From NCBI GenBank assembly GCA_027604685.1, contig JADHYX010000433.1, positions 1 to 17,932 on the forward strand: DNA of 17,932 bases. The letters run 5' to 3'. Positions 9,433 to 17,833 of the stretch are shown piece after piece (positions within the stretch are counted from its first letter, which is position 1; each line of letters begins with the position of its first letter). Position numbers and translations under genes: made by a program. Below the pieces are notes generated by a model. It had not been told where the DNA came from. It worked only from the letters and a program-made list of their open reading frames with translations, and ran no database searches. The DNA comes from Lobulomyces angularis (lineage: Eukaryota > Chytridiomycota > Chytridiomycetes > Lobulomycetales > Lobulomycetaceae).

Positions 9433-10019
9433 TCAAAAAAAAAATATTTTTGAAAATAGTACTTGAATCTCTAAGTGAAGTTTCCTTTTCTCTTCACTTT
9501 TGTCTTTTTTATTCTTACTTTTATGTCTCTTTAAAATGAATTTCCAAGTATTATTAGTTTGCTGTAGTTTTAGAGTAGTTTTTGCCGTCAACATCACTGC
9601 ATAATTACGGATAAACACAAACAAACTACACATAAGACTACAAAGGATTGGTACTATCACTGATTCATTGCACTTTACATCTTTGTTTTGCCTAAGTGAT
9701 TCATAACAGTTCCTAAAATTATAAAAGCAAGAATTATTTCAAAACTGTTCTTGACTTAAAAAAAGAAAGAATTATTCCAAAACAGTTCCTAGACTTAAAC
9801 AAAAAGAAAAACTTTTTAAAACTACTTCTATTAAACAACTCCAAATCTTACAGAAACTTATTGAATATAAATCTCCTATATGATCTGCTCTTGTAAAAAA
9901 ACGCGAAATTTACGTGTATAAAAAAACCTGAAAAAAAAATTTTCCATATAAATGCTGCACAATCAAACAAACTCAAATTTGAATTCAAATCAAGTATAAT
10001 AAACCATTTTAATATTCTT
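9433..10019 (-). pseudogene. Start-less fragment of a membrane-protein gene, unrecognised
   Basis: Two minus-strand exons join in phase: 10019-9852 (acceptor TTTTTAG, donor GTAAGAT) and 9712-9433 (acceptor ATTTTAG), stop at 9433-9435. The product contains CAAFIWKIFFSGFFIHV with a following KSRSYRRFIF, then a loop with NCYESL and VKCNES, a second hydrophobic segment (VIVPILCSLMCSLFVFI) and a highly basic tail (KNKKDKSEEKRK). This looks like two transmembrane helices of a multi-pass receptor or transporter, but I cannot name the family. No in-frame ATG precedes the first helix, and any upstream exons would have to lie antisense to Cdc14 coding exons, so it is probably a 5'-truncated remnant. 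It overlaps the proposed first exon of the Cdc14 gene (9952-9993), so one of the two models is wrong there or the overlap is real. The main alternative is a genuine short gene with an unseen start. Confidence 0.38.
9727..9800. repeat. Degenerate direct repeat, two copies with a 38-bp period
   Basis: The pattern GAATTATT-C-AAAAC-GTTC----GACTTAAA occurs near 9731-9760 and again near 9769-9799. A decayed partial third copy (AACAGTTCCTAAA) lies at about 9706-9718. It sits inside the intron of the membrane-protein fragment, and one unit supplies part of the acceptor region. Probably a local tandem duplication. Confidence 0.45.
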
Positions 10020-10965
10020 CTAAAAATGTAAACAAAAATGTATCCTTTTTTTTTTTTTCTTATTCCAAGTTTGAGTTAAATTTATGCAACGTAGAAAATA
10101 TAAAATATCTCAGAAACCTCATTTCAAATTCACTACCAAAAGATAAACCTCTAAAAGAATGCTTAGTAAAGAATAATGGAATTTTTTTACGTAATGAAAA
10201 ATAATAAAAAAAAAAATTAAAAAATTCAATTCTATTTTTTTTTTTTATGATAGAATATTTAAATGCTGCTGTAAATACTTTAAATAAAGGTATATATATA
10301 TTTTTATTTTTATTAAAAAAAATTTTTTTTTTATTTTATTTTCTTATTAATTAAAAAAAAAAGAAAGTGAAATTTCGCTAACTAACACACAACATCTACT
10401 TGATTTAATCCAAGGAATATGTCTAGTAGATCAAAAAAGTAAATTGGAATTTTCAAAAAAAGTAAAGTTAAATATAATCTTAAACTTTTTGCTGCCAACA
10501 AATAACAGTGTACTGTTGATATCCGCATTAGAAACTTTAGAAACAATTTTGATTGATTGTTCAACTAATGTTAGAGTAAGAATATGTTCTATAAAATTAA
10601 TTTTTTTTTATTTTTATTTATTGTTTATTTTTTTGTTATTTTTTATCTCATTTTTATTTTTCTTTTTTTTAGCTGTTTGAATCCTTAAATGGTATTGAAG
10701 TCTTGAGTAAGGTATTGCTGTCTCCTCATACCGTTGAAAAAGTCAAGTATTAGAAACCAATTTTTTGATCTTTTTGCTCTTACTTATCATTATTCTTTTG
10801 AAAAAAAAAAAAAGATTAAAATGCATTGAAACTTTGATTGTTTACATTTCAAACGAAAATAGCAAAGAAAGGGCCTTCTCCTGTACAACTAAAAAAACTT
10901 CAGCTTTAGAATCAGTTTTTGGTAAAAAATTTGTAGATAAAATTTCGACAGTGATCAAATTTTAA
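9952..10965 (+). CDS. cdc14: Cdc14-family septation-initiation-network protein (PF08045)
   Basis: Six exons (9952-9993, 10070-10190, 10254-10289, 10364-10575, 10673-10746, 10815-10965) give 211 residues; S. pombe Cdc14 has 240. This is the non-catalytic SIN protein that partners the Sid1 kinase at the spindle pole body, not the Cdc14 phosphatase. The helical-repeat pattern fits: LRNLISNSLPKDKPLKECLVKN, QHLLDLIQGICLVDQKSK, LISALETLETILIDCSTNVRLFE, NGIEVLSKVLLSP, KLKCIETLIVYISNE, and a C-terminal KTSALESVFGKKFVDKI. The family is essentially fungal, which helps place the organism. The first exon (14 residues, Asn/Gln-rich) is the least certain part because it overlaps an antisense open frame. 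Exon 2 has no in-frame ATG, so some upstream exon is needed. Two of its acceptors (10363, 10814) follow poly(A) rather than pyrimidines. Confidence 0.8.
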
Positions 10966-11238
10966 AAAAAATAAATAAAAAAGAACAAAAACCAAAAAAA
11001 GAAAATAACATTTTTAACATTATAAAATGTTTCTGTAGATTAATCTTTGAATAAAAAAAAATTAGATAATTTTAGAATAGAAAATAAAATAAAATAAAAT
11101 AATTATTTTTTTTTTATATTCAAAAAAAAATAAAAAAGAAAAAAAAAAATAAAAAGTAAACAGAAACGAAATGAAAAAAAAAAGGTTATAAAACAAAAAT
11201 AAAATATCTCTTAATTTTGTAAGGTCTCAAGGAAAAGT
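10966..11238. other. Convergent 3' spacer with an (AAAAT)4 microsatellite
   Basis: Lies between the 3' ends of the Cdc14 gene and the zinc-finger gene. A four-unit AAAAT repeat occupies 11081-11100; the rest is A-rich with AATAAA-like signals. No coding signal. Confidence 0.5.
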
Positions 11239-12532
11239 TTAAAATTTTCGTGCAATTGGTGGAAACATCTGTTGTTTTTGTGTGTTATCAACTGAATTCG
11301 GTGCAGTGTAAAAGGTTTTGTAAAACTCACTGAACAGCAATTCATCACTTTTGATACTATTTTTTGAGTTCGAGTCAACAATTCTACTTCCATTTACACC
11401 ACTCATAGTATTAAATTTCCAATTTTTTATACTTTCATCGATATTCCACATGTTTTTAAGAACGTTAGTATTGTTGCCACCATTATCTTTCAATGGAACA
11501 CTAAGTAAATTTTCGTTGTAGTTCATATTTTCAAATAAAATCTTTGGTGGATTTAATTTATTTTCTATATTTGGAGAGGTTGGGGTCAACGAATATGTGT
11601 TTTGTTGAACTGGTGAAAGCGGTGATAATGAAGAAAGATTAGAGTTGATTGTAGGATCATACATTTGAGCTGATGAAAGCGCGGAAATTGACAGACTGTT
11701 GTTAAATTGTTGAGCAGGTGAAACTGTTGACACTGATGAAAGGTTGGAGCTTAAATTAGATGAACACATTTGATCAGGAGAAAGAAGTAAACTTGGATTG
11801 ATTGGAACTGAACATTGCTGATTAAAAGAAAGTGCTGATATATTTTTTTTTTGGGAGTTGGGAATGGGAGATAAATGAACAGGTTTAGTGCGTATGGGTG
11901 ATAAGCAGGTAATTGTCGGAGGAATAGGTGAAAAAAGAGTAGTTTGAATTGTTGGAGATAAAGGTAAACTTGACGGCAGTTGAGAAAAATTCATAATTGT
12001 CGATGTTAAGGGAGATAATGCTAAATTGGTTTGAAAATTGGTAGCATTATTGCTATCTTGAGTATATGTAGTACTCGAAACAACTGGAGTGGACTTATTA
12101 TTTGACTTTTTCTTTGGTATTTGATTATCATTGTAATTTATCTTTTTACAAAACCTTGTTTTATGTCGATGCAAATTTTGCCTATTTTTCATTCTTTCAC
12201 CACAAAACTATTTTTTTTATTTTTAATTATTTTTTTACTTCAAAATCATACAGTGCATTGTTTTGGGTATATAGAAGAGAAATGAACTACAGAATGGTCC
12301 CTAATGTGACCTTTATGTTGAAAGTTTAAATTACAAGGTTCAAATCCTCTTCCTCTACTGTTCCATTTACATTTTTGAACTCCTGAAAAAAAAAGTTAAG
12401 GTTAGCAAAATAAAAAAGTAAAAAATAACCAGTGACAATATGAGCATCACTATAGTGGTTGTAACATTCCTCCTCGGTTAAAAATTGTAAGTTGCAATCT
12501 TCCCAAAGACACTTTGTTATCAAGTTTTTCAT
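11239..12532 (-). CDS. C2H2 zinc-finger transcription factor, divergent PacC/Rim101-like, with Ser/Pro-repeat tail
   Basis: Three exons (12532-12430, 12382-12252, 12207-11239) give 400 residues. Finger 1 is C8-x4-C13-x12-H26-x4-H31 with the CxWxxC start typical of PacC, GLI and ZIC fingers. Finger 2 is C39-x11-C51-x12-H64-x3-H68 (CKW... HKGHIRDHSVVH), with a longer Cys-Cys loop than usual. Finger 3 is C77-x2-C80-x12-H93-x4-C98 (CTFCGERMKNRQNL), with Cys as last ligand. Spacing and linkers resemble the three-finger block of the pH-response factor PacC/Rim101, though that block is usually not at the extreme N terminus. Residues about 100-310 are Ser/Pro/Asn-rich with more than ten SP or TP pairs, mostly as LSPxx, likely sites for proline-directed kinases or an activation region. 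Recognition of the fingers depends on splicing: the unspliced frame is only the 317-residue tail. Function as a DNA-binding regulator is likely; the PacC link is tentative. Confidence 0.72.
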
Positions 12533-13713
12533 CCTATTGCTTATATTTCTTTTTCTATAAAAGAGAAAAAAAAGTTGGATTATTAATAGGTTTGAGCTAA
12601 TTTCTTCATGATTTCAAAAATTAAAAAACTGGAAAAGTTGAATATATATTCATAATTTTAGATTCTTTTTTGTGCGGAGGGTGTCCAAAATTCTTTGAAG
12701 ATTTTTTGAAAACCCTTGGAAAAAATACAGATACTAACATCAATTTAAAGAATAGGATTGGAATTTAACATAAGGATGGTGAGATTTCTGCAAGTATTAG
12801 TAAGATTTTAAGGTAGTTAGCCTATTTACACGGTTTATGAGCCTTGAAGTTGGAATTCTTTCTTTTCATTTAATCGAAGAACATACCTCTTCTTACCATA
12901 TATCAAACTACATCAATTGGTAAAAAAAATACAGTTTTTACAAATAAACTAAAACCAAGTAACTAGAAACTTCCAATTTTATTTTATTTTTTACCGCAGG
13001 CACTGTTCGTTAATCTAACTTGTTTCCATTTTACAAGTTCATTTTTTAAAGTTAATAGCAGTAGCTGAAGATACTAAAAGTATAATAATCAATCACCTTC
13101 TTCATTTAATAGTTTAAAAAAAATAACTTGAGTTATAATTCTTTTATAGAAGAATAAAAAAAAAAAATTGTTAAAAAGAGTTTTATTAAATCTTTCGATT
13201 ACATTATCTACTTGCTTTATTTACTTTTACCCTATTATTAGTTTCACACTACTTTTCAAAAGGGAAAGAGGAAAGAAACTGAATGAATTTTTTTTTTTTT
13301 TAAAATTCAAATTTAAAAATTTATCTTTTTCTCTAGATCTTTATATTATCAAGTTCTCAAGTATATAGGCTTCAAATTTCAATTCTTTTTTAAAAAAAAA
13401 AATTAAAGAAACTTGAAACTTCCTTCAAGAAATAAAAAAGATTGACAAGAAAAAGATTTGTTTTATTTTTAATATTTCAAATCGTTACATTCTAGTTAAA
13501 AACTAATACTTTCTTAACTAGAGAAAAATAAATTTGAGTAAAAAAAAATTTAGTTTTTTTTTCGATAAAAAGATTTAAAAATAAAAAAGTTTTTTTTTAA
13601 GTGAAACTTCACAAAATATTTAAAAAGAAATTTAAAATAAATAACTTTTTAGAATTTTAATTTGAGCATTCAGTTAAAAAATTTTTTTTTTAATTTTTAA
13701 AAGATAATATTAG
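12533..13713. other. Long divergent spacer with unresolved coding-like patches
   Basis: No gene can be supported here, but parts are less AT-biased than the usual spacer. Plus strand 12661-12768: 35 open codons after an acceptor-like TTTTAG, including SFLCGGCPKFFEDFLK. Minus strand about 13060-12997: open codons with ELVKWKQVRLTNSACG between CTTCAG and a G|GTAAAA donor. Minus strand about 12835-12790: an intron-like stretch with a TACTAAT branch-point-like motif before TTGCAG. I could not join these into one frame. They may be decayed exons, 5' leader exons of the zinc-finger gene, or regulatory DNA. Confidence 0.3.
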
Positions 13714-13752
13714 TAGTGAAGATAAGTAGTGGAGATAAGTAGTGGAGATAAG
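13714..13752 (+). promoter_or_regulatory. Three tandem 13-bp repeats, each with a GATA-factor-type site
   Basis: The unit TAGTGGAGATAAG occurs three times without gaps (13714-13726 with one change, 13727-13739, 13740-13752). Each copy contains AGATAAG, matching the WGATAR/HGATAR consensus of fungal GATA factors such as AreA/Nit2. A further AGATAA lies just upstream (13702). The array is about 240 bp before the PL7 lyase ATG and could control that gene; binding is inferred from the consensus only. Confidence 0.55.
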
Positions 13753-13993
13753 AACTTTTAAATATCTACAACACCATACTTAAATCTAGCTCTTCTCTCT
13801 GTGAGATATAAAAAAATACTTTCTCAACAAACTAAAACAAAGATAAAAATACCTTTATAGTAAATGCTTATTAAAGAAAAATTGATGTTGGTTTTATGCA
13901 CTAAACTGGCAATTAAACCATCTTAAATAGGAACTAAAATTATTAAATTTAGGGAAAAAAAAAAAATAATTCTAAGAAAAAAAAAAAACACAA
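13753..13993. promoter_or_regulatory. Presumed promoter and leader of the PL7 gene
   Basis: AT-rich upstream stretch with a TATA-like GATATAAAAAAA at 13804-13815 and an A-rich leader directly before the ATG. No upstream exon needed, since the first exon starts with a clear signal peptide. Confidence 0.3.
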
Positions 13994-15190
13994 ATGCACA
14001 CATCCTCATTAATAAAACTCACATGTTTGCTTTTATTTTTAGTATCTCATTCACTACAGTTAAATATAAGGAGTTGGGATCCTGAGGACAATTCAACTGA
14101 AACCAACGCAAATGCGAGTGCCATTGCGTTAACTATTCCAATTCCTACAAATAATCATTCTATATCAGATAACCCGTTAAATCAACCTTTTAGTTTAAGA
14201 AATTGGACTTTACAATTACCAATTGGTTACAACACTTCTTTTAGAACTGTTAAAAACCCAAACCTCTCCATTCCTGGCTATTCGAATGACTTTTTTTATC
14301 TAAATAAGTTAGGTGATGCATGGACTTTTCATACTCCCGTTTTACCGAAAGATGGAGTGCATTCTTGTAAGTAAAAAATAAAGTCTAGAAATTTCAATTC
14401 ACCAAAAAAAAAAAAAAAGCTGGTTCACTTTTTACAAGGACAGAGTTACGAGAAATGAATTCAACTCATGATATTAAAGACAACGCTGCCTGGGATACCG
14501 TAGTTGGTGTTCATTACATGAAAGTTACTCAAAGTATTGATGCTGTTTCTTCTCCAGTTGAGGGAAAGGTGCTTTTTTTTTCTTTTGTTTTAGATCATTA
14601 ATTAATTTTAATTTAGCTTATTAGTTTCCAAATCCACAGTTTTTGTTGTGCAGTAATGACAGTTCGAATATTGGCTTACTATGAAGATGGAGATAAGTAT
14701 TTACTGTTTGCAGATTTTGATCGGTTTGAAGAGGGCAGTTTAACTAAAATTATAGGCGCAGATCGATATGATTTAGATCGCGATTACAAACTCGGGACAA
14801 AGTTTGATTTAGAAGTTGTAGTAGATAATGGATTAGTAAAGCAGAAAATTTTTAAATTTCTTTTTATTAAACTTTACAAATCTTTAGGTGTATGTCTACT
14901 TTAATGGATTTTTAAAATCACCTCCACAAGGATATAGAACATATTTGTTAGCAGTATATTATAAAGTGGGCAGTTACAGTCAAAATGTTCCTAGTGAAAC
15001 TATTCCAGGTTCCGCAGTCAATGAAGTATCAATTTATAAGTTAGAAATTTATCATGGTAATCAGACATACACACATCCTACTCCTTCGATACCTGATTAT
15101 AGTCATAACAATAAAAATTCTGCGAAACGGAACATTTGGCACCTTTTTATTCCATCCTTAATATTAATTTTTTTTTTGCATCTGTGCTAG
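13994..15190 (+). CDS. Secreted, probably GPI-anchored polysaccharide lyase family 7 (alginate lyase 2 fold)
   Basis: Four exons (13994-14366, 14420-14568, 14617-14835, 14888-15190) give 347 residues ending in TAG. Residues 1-22 form a signal peptide (LTCLLLFLVSHS). The PL7 catalytic domain (PF08787) runs from about residue 65 to 300: the opening RNWTLQLPIG, RTELRE (131-136), QIH (179-181), the strand KLGTKFDLEVVVDNG, and YYKVGSYSQ (271-279). In PL7 enzymes the Arg, Gln, His and Tyr of these motifs neutralise the uronate and carry out beta-elimination; all four are present (R131 or R135, Q179, H181, Y277). QIH variants tend to favour guluronate-containing alginate. The C terminus has a small-residue and basic stretch (NKNSAKRN) followed by a hydrophobic tail ending LHLC, the layout of a GPI signal. 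Several NxT/NxS sites suit an extracellular protein. Substrate is unproven and could be algal or bacterial alginate or a related polyuronate. Confidence 0.88.
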
Positions 15191-15779
15191 TAGTCCTCAT
15201 AAAAATCATTTTAAAATATCATATTCTTAATTTTATTTTATATCTTTTTCTACTCTTTATGTATAAAAAAAAAAAAAAAAAAAAATTAATAAACTTTTAA
15301 ACTGCTGCTATTATAAATCAACTTCTTTTAACTTTTATCCAAAAAGAAATCAGCAAACAAAAAAATATTGTGACATCAAGTATTTTCAACAAAGAAAACT
15401 TTTTGTTGAAAAAAAAAAAAGAAAATGCAAGGGTTCTAAATTGTTTTTAATTGGCCAAAAAACTTTGTTTAAAATTTTATGTTCTAAGTTTTTTTTTTTT
15501 TGTGTGATCAATTTAAACACAGAGTTAAAAAAAAATAAAAAAAAATTTCAATTTTTTGAAATTTTTTTTTTCGATCTCCGAGTTTGTTTAAAAACATTGT
15601 TAAATATTTTTATAACTCAAAAAAGAATAGTGAAGACAAAAAAAAAAAAAAAAAAGTTTATAAAAGTACCAAAATTGCTATTTTCTTTGAAACCTTTTTT
15701 CTTTCTTTTTTTTTTTTTTGTGTACTTTCTTTAATAAATCATACTACCTTCAATTTAAAATAAAAAGAATATATTAGAT
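15191..15779. other. Spacer between the PL7 gene and the membrane-protein gene
   Basis: A and T homopolymers dominate (15268-15285, 15410-15420, 15489-15501, 15639-15655, 15706-15719). An open stretch at 15441-15734 is almost only F/K/L and I regard it as noise. An acceptor-like ATATTAG just before the next gene's ATG hints at an upstream exon, but no signal-peptide exon is visible. Confidence 0.35.
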
Positions 15780-17382
15780 ATGGACATAAAAGAATGCAAG
15801 ACAATATGCACTAATTCAACGGCAGGCACTATAAAGGCGAATGAACGCTTTCTAATAAATTTCAATTCTGAACTATTCGCTTTAAGTGATGATGAAACAC
15901 TCTTTGCAGCCTTGGTTAAGCAGGATGAATTATCTGAAAAAAACATTTTTACATGTTCTAGATTGTCAAACTTGACTAAAAAAGCTAGTGCCGATTTGGT
16001 GTGGTCGGATTCTTGGTTAAACACTGGCTCCAACAATGTATTAATAAGGGAAACTTCATTTGCTACTGCTGAATCTCAACTGTATCAGTTCTTACTTTTC
16101 AATCCAAACTTAAACAGCGATGGTTGTCCTTACATGTTTGTTAAAAATTTGAGTATCAGTAAGAACAAAAAACATATATAAATAGTATTAATGAAATTTT
16201 TAATTAGAAGCAGGAGAAATCAAGACAGCCACCATAACTCCTGAAGTTTTTCCAGATATTAAAACTGATGTAGAACCGGCGAGTTCGTCGTCGTCACAGC
16301 AAGCTTCTCCTTTGAACGTGGGAATCTTTGTCATCGCATTGTGCATTTTACTTGCTGTCGCTTCAATAACTTGTTTCAAAGTTATTCAAATAATAAAAAG
16401 TAAAAAGACGACATATCCTCCTGCAGACAAAACCGAAGACTATAAACAGGATACTTTTACTCCAACTTTAGACAAAAAATTTAGTGTAAAAACAAATGAC
16501 GATGCAGAAAAATATCCAGTGGAACCTAATAGTTACCTTAGTAAAGAAGAACCTGAAAAAAAAACCGAATTTGTCAGTAAAAATTCAAGTTTCAGTAAAA
16601 ATTCAAGTTTCACTACCCTGAATATTCCTCACGACCATAATTCAAGCTTTGCGGGAACTACAAGATCAAAAATTTCATGGGCGATCCTCAACCCCGACGT
16701 GAACTCCTTGTCAGTGCAGATAAATAACTTCAATCTAGATAATTTAAATACTGGTAGCAGTGTACCGAGCATTATTAGAAAGGAAAACTCAGTCTCGTTT
16801 ATACAGCAACCTACATTACTTTTTGGTAGTCTAATCAGAAAACAAAACGACTCGAACTATCGAGACAGTGAATTAATATCACCAATAAGAAAAACCTACC
16901 TTTCTCTAGGAAACTCGGAGATGAATCAGATGATTTGCGAAAATGACACCGACACTGATTGTTCTGATAACATAAACTACCTGACACCAAAGGATACTTT
17001 AGCGAGGATGCAGCACGATGTCAGAAAGTCTCAGTCTACTCCACATCATACTAGTGAAATGCGATTTACTCTTCCTCCACCGCCTGTAATCCAGTCTGAG
17101 CAAAACCAAAAAAATTTATCAATCTCATCTTCCAATTCAACCATTTATGCTAACGCTTCACTAGATAATAGCATAAATGAAGTAAAAAACGATTCACTGC
17201 CCCCGAAAGTCCACCTGAGAAGAAGTGACCTTATTAGTTCCAGCAACAAAGGCATTCATTCTCAAATTAAAAAAAACTATCCAACTTCGGTCTACGATTT
17301 CAATAACCTCAATAAAGAAAACTTAAAAAACAAATCTGAATCGAAGAAAGAATTTAACTTGGACATGAGAAAGTCGTTTTAA
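15780..17382 (+). CDS. Single-pass membrane protein with long disordered cytoplasmic tail, unrecognised
   Basis: Two exons (15780-16158, 16208-17382; donor GTAAGA, acceptor ATTAG) give 517 residues. Residues 1-160 carry four cysteines outside the membrane span (ECKTIC, FTCS, DGCPY), several Nx[ST] sites, and a Ser/Gln-rich stalk (ASSSSSQQASP). A strong transmembrane segment spans about 164-187 (VGIFVIALCILLAVASITC), followed by the basic stop-transfer KVIQIIKSKK. The remaining about 325 residues are polar and probably disordered: a duplicated KNSSFS, three IRK motifs, many S/T phosphosite contexts and a PPPP stretch (LPPPPVIQ) that could bind SH3 or WW domains. This layout resembles fungal surface sensors or adhesin-like receptors, but I find no known domain. 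No signal peptide is seen at this ATG, so either the protein inserts as N-out without one or a 5' exon is missing. It lies downstream of the PL7 gene on the same strand. Confidence 0.7.
16575..16610 (+). repeat. Perfect 18-bp tandem duplication in coding sequence
   Basis: CAGTAAAAATTCAAGTTT occurs twice back to back (16575-16592 and 16593-16610), adding six residues (SKNSSF) in frame to the cytoplasmic tail. The copies are identical, so the duplication is recent or strongly conserved. Confidence 0.85.
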
Positions 17383-17658
17383 AAAAGAAAAAAAAAATTT
17401 TCTTTTTTTTTATGTATTTTTATTTATTTTATATTTTTTTTGGATTTTCTGTGGATCAGTTGTTTATTTTGTTTTTAAAAAACATAGAACTATGTAGTTT
17501 TTTTTTAATTTTAAATTTTTTTTTTTTACATAAAGATATAAACTTTTTTTTGTAAAAGTTTGCTATGAAAATCAGATTTATCATATCTACATTTTTTTAA
17601 TTTTTTCAAAAAAAAAAAAATATTTTGTTTTATTTTGAAATGTTTCCATTAATTTTTA
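17383..17658. other. Convergent 3' spacer
   Basis: T- and A-rich sequence between the membrane-protein stop and the minus-strand stop at 17661-17659, with poly(T) and poly(A) tracts and no coding signal. Confidence 0.35.
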
Positions 17659-17833
17659 TTAATAGAGTTTCTTTAAAAGTGTTTGCAGCTTTAGTAATTC
17701 CGTGAGAATTGTAGTAGCATCAGTAGATAACTTAGGAGAGTCCTTCGTGTGATTATTCAATTTTGAAAATTTTTTAAAAATTTACATAGTGTTTGGGCAT
17801 TATTTTTTCGAACATAATATATTGCGTATACAT
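17659..17833 (-). CDS. Small minus-strand gene, or 3' exons of a gene continuing past the right edge
   Basis: Exon 17833-17786 (16 codons, with MFEKIMPKHY) and exon 17742-17659 (DSPKLSTDATTILTELLKL..., stop TAA) join in phase 0 across a 43-nt intron (GTAAAT...GAAG). The second exon is clearly less AT-biased than the spacer. The pattern FEKIMPKHY-DSPKLSTDAT-ILTELLKL loosely recalls the first half of a histone fold such as CENP-X/MHF2, but the protein ends far too early for that family and the resemblance is weak. The frame stays open upstream of the chosen ATG, so more coding sequence may lie beyond the window. Confidence 0.35.

Noticed and set aside
12102..12329. Plus-strand ORF opposite the zinc fingers
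   Set aside because: Shadow of the minus-strand zinc-finger exons, which have spaced Cys/His ligands and matching phases.
12326..12532. Unspliced short protein ending EEEDLNLVI
   Set aside because: Reads through the intron 12429-12383; the spliced frame continues into two more zinc fingers.
13168..13368. Plus-strand ORF with a membrane-like stretch
   Set aside because: Starts at TTG after an A run and ends in homopolymer; no splice borders or family resemblance.
15441..15734. Plus-strand ORF with hydrophobic runs that could be a signal-peptide exon
   Set aside because: It is almost only F, K and L from homopolymers, starts at a non-ATG-supported context, and does not splice convincingly to the membrane-protein gene.
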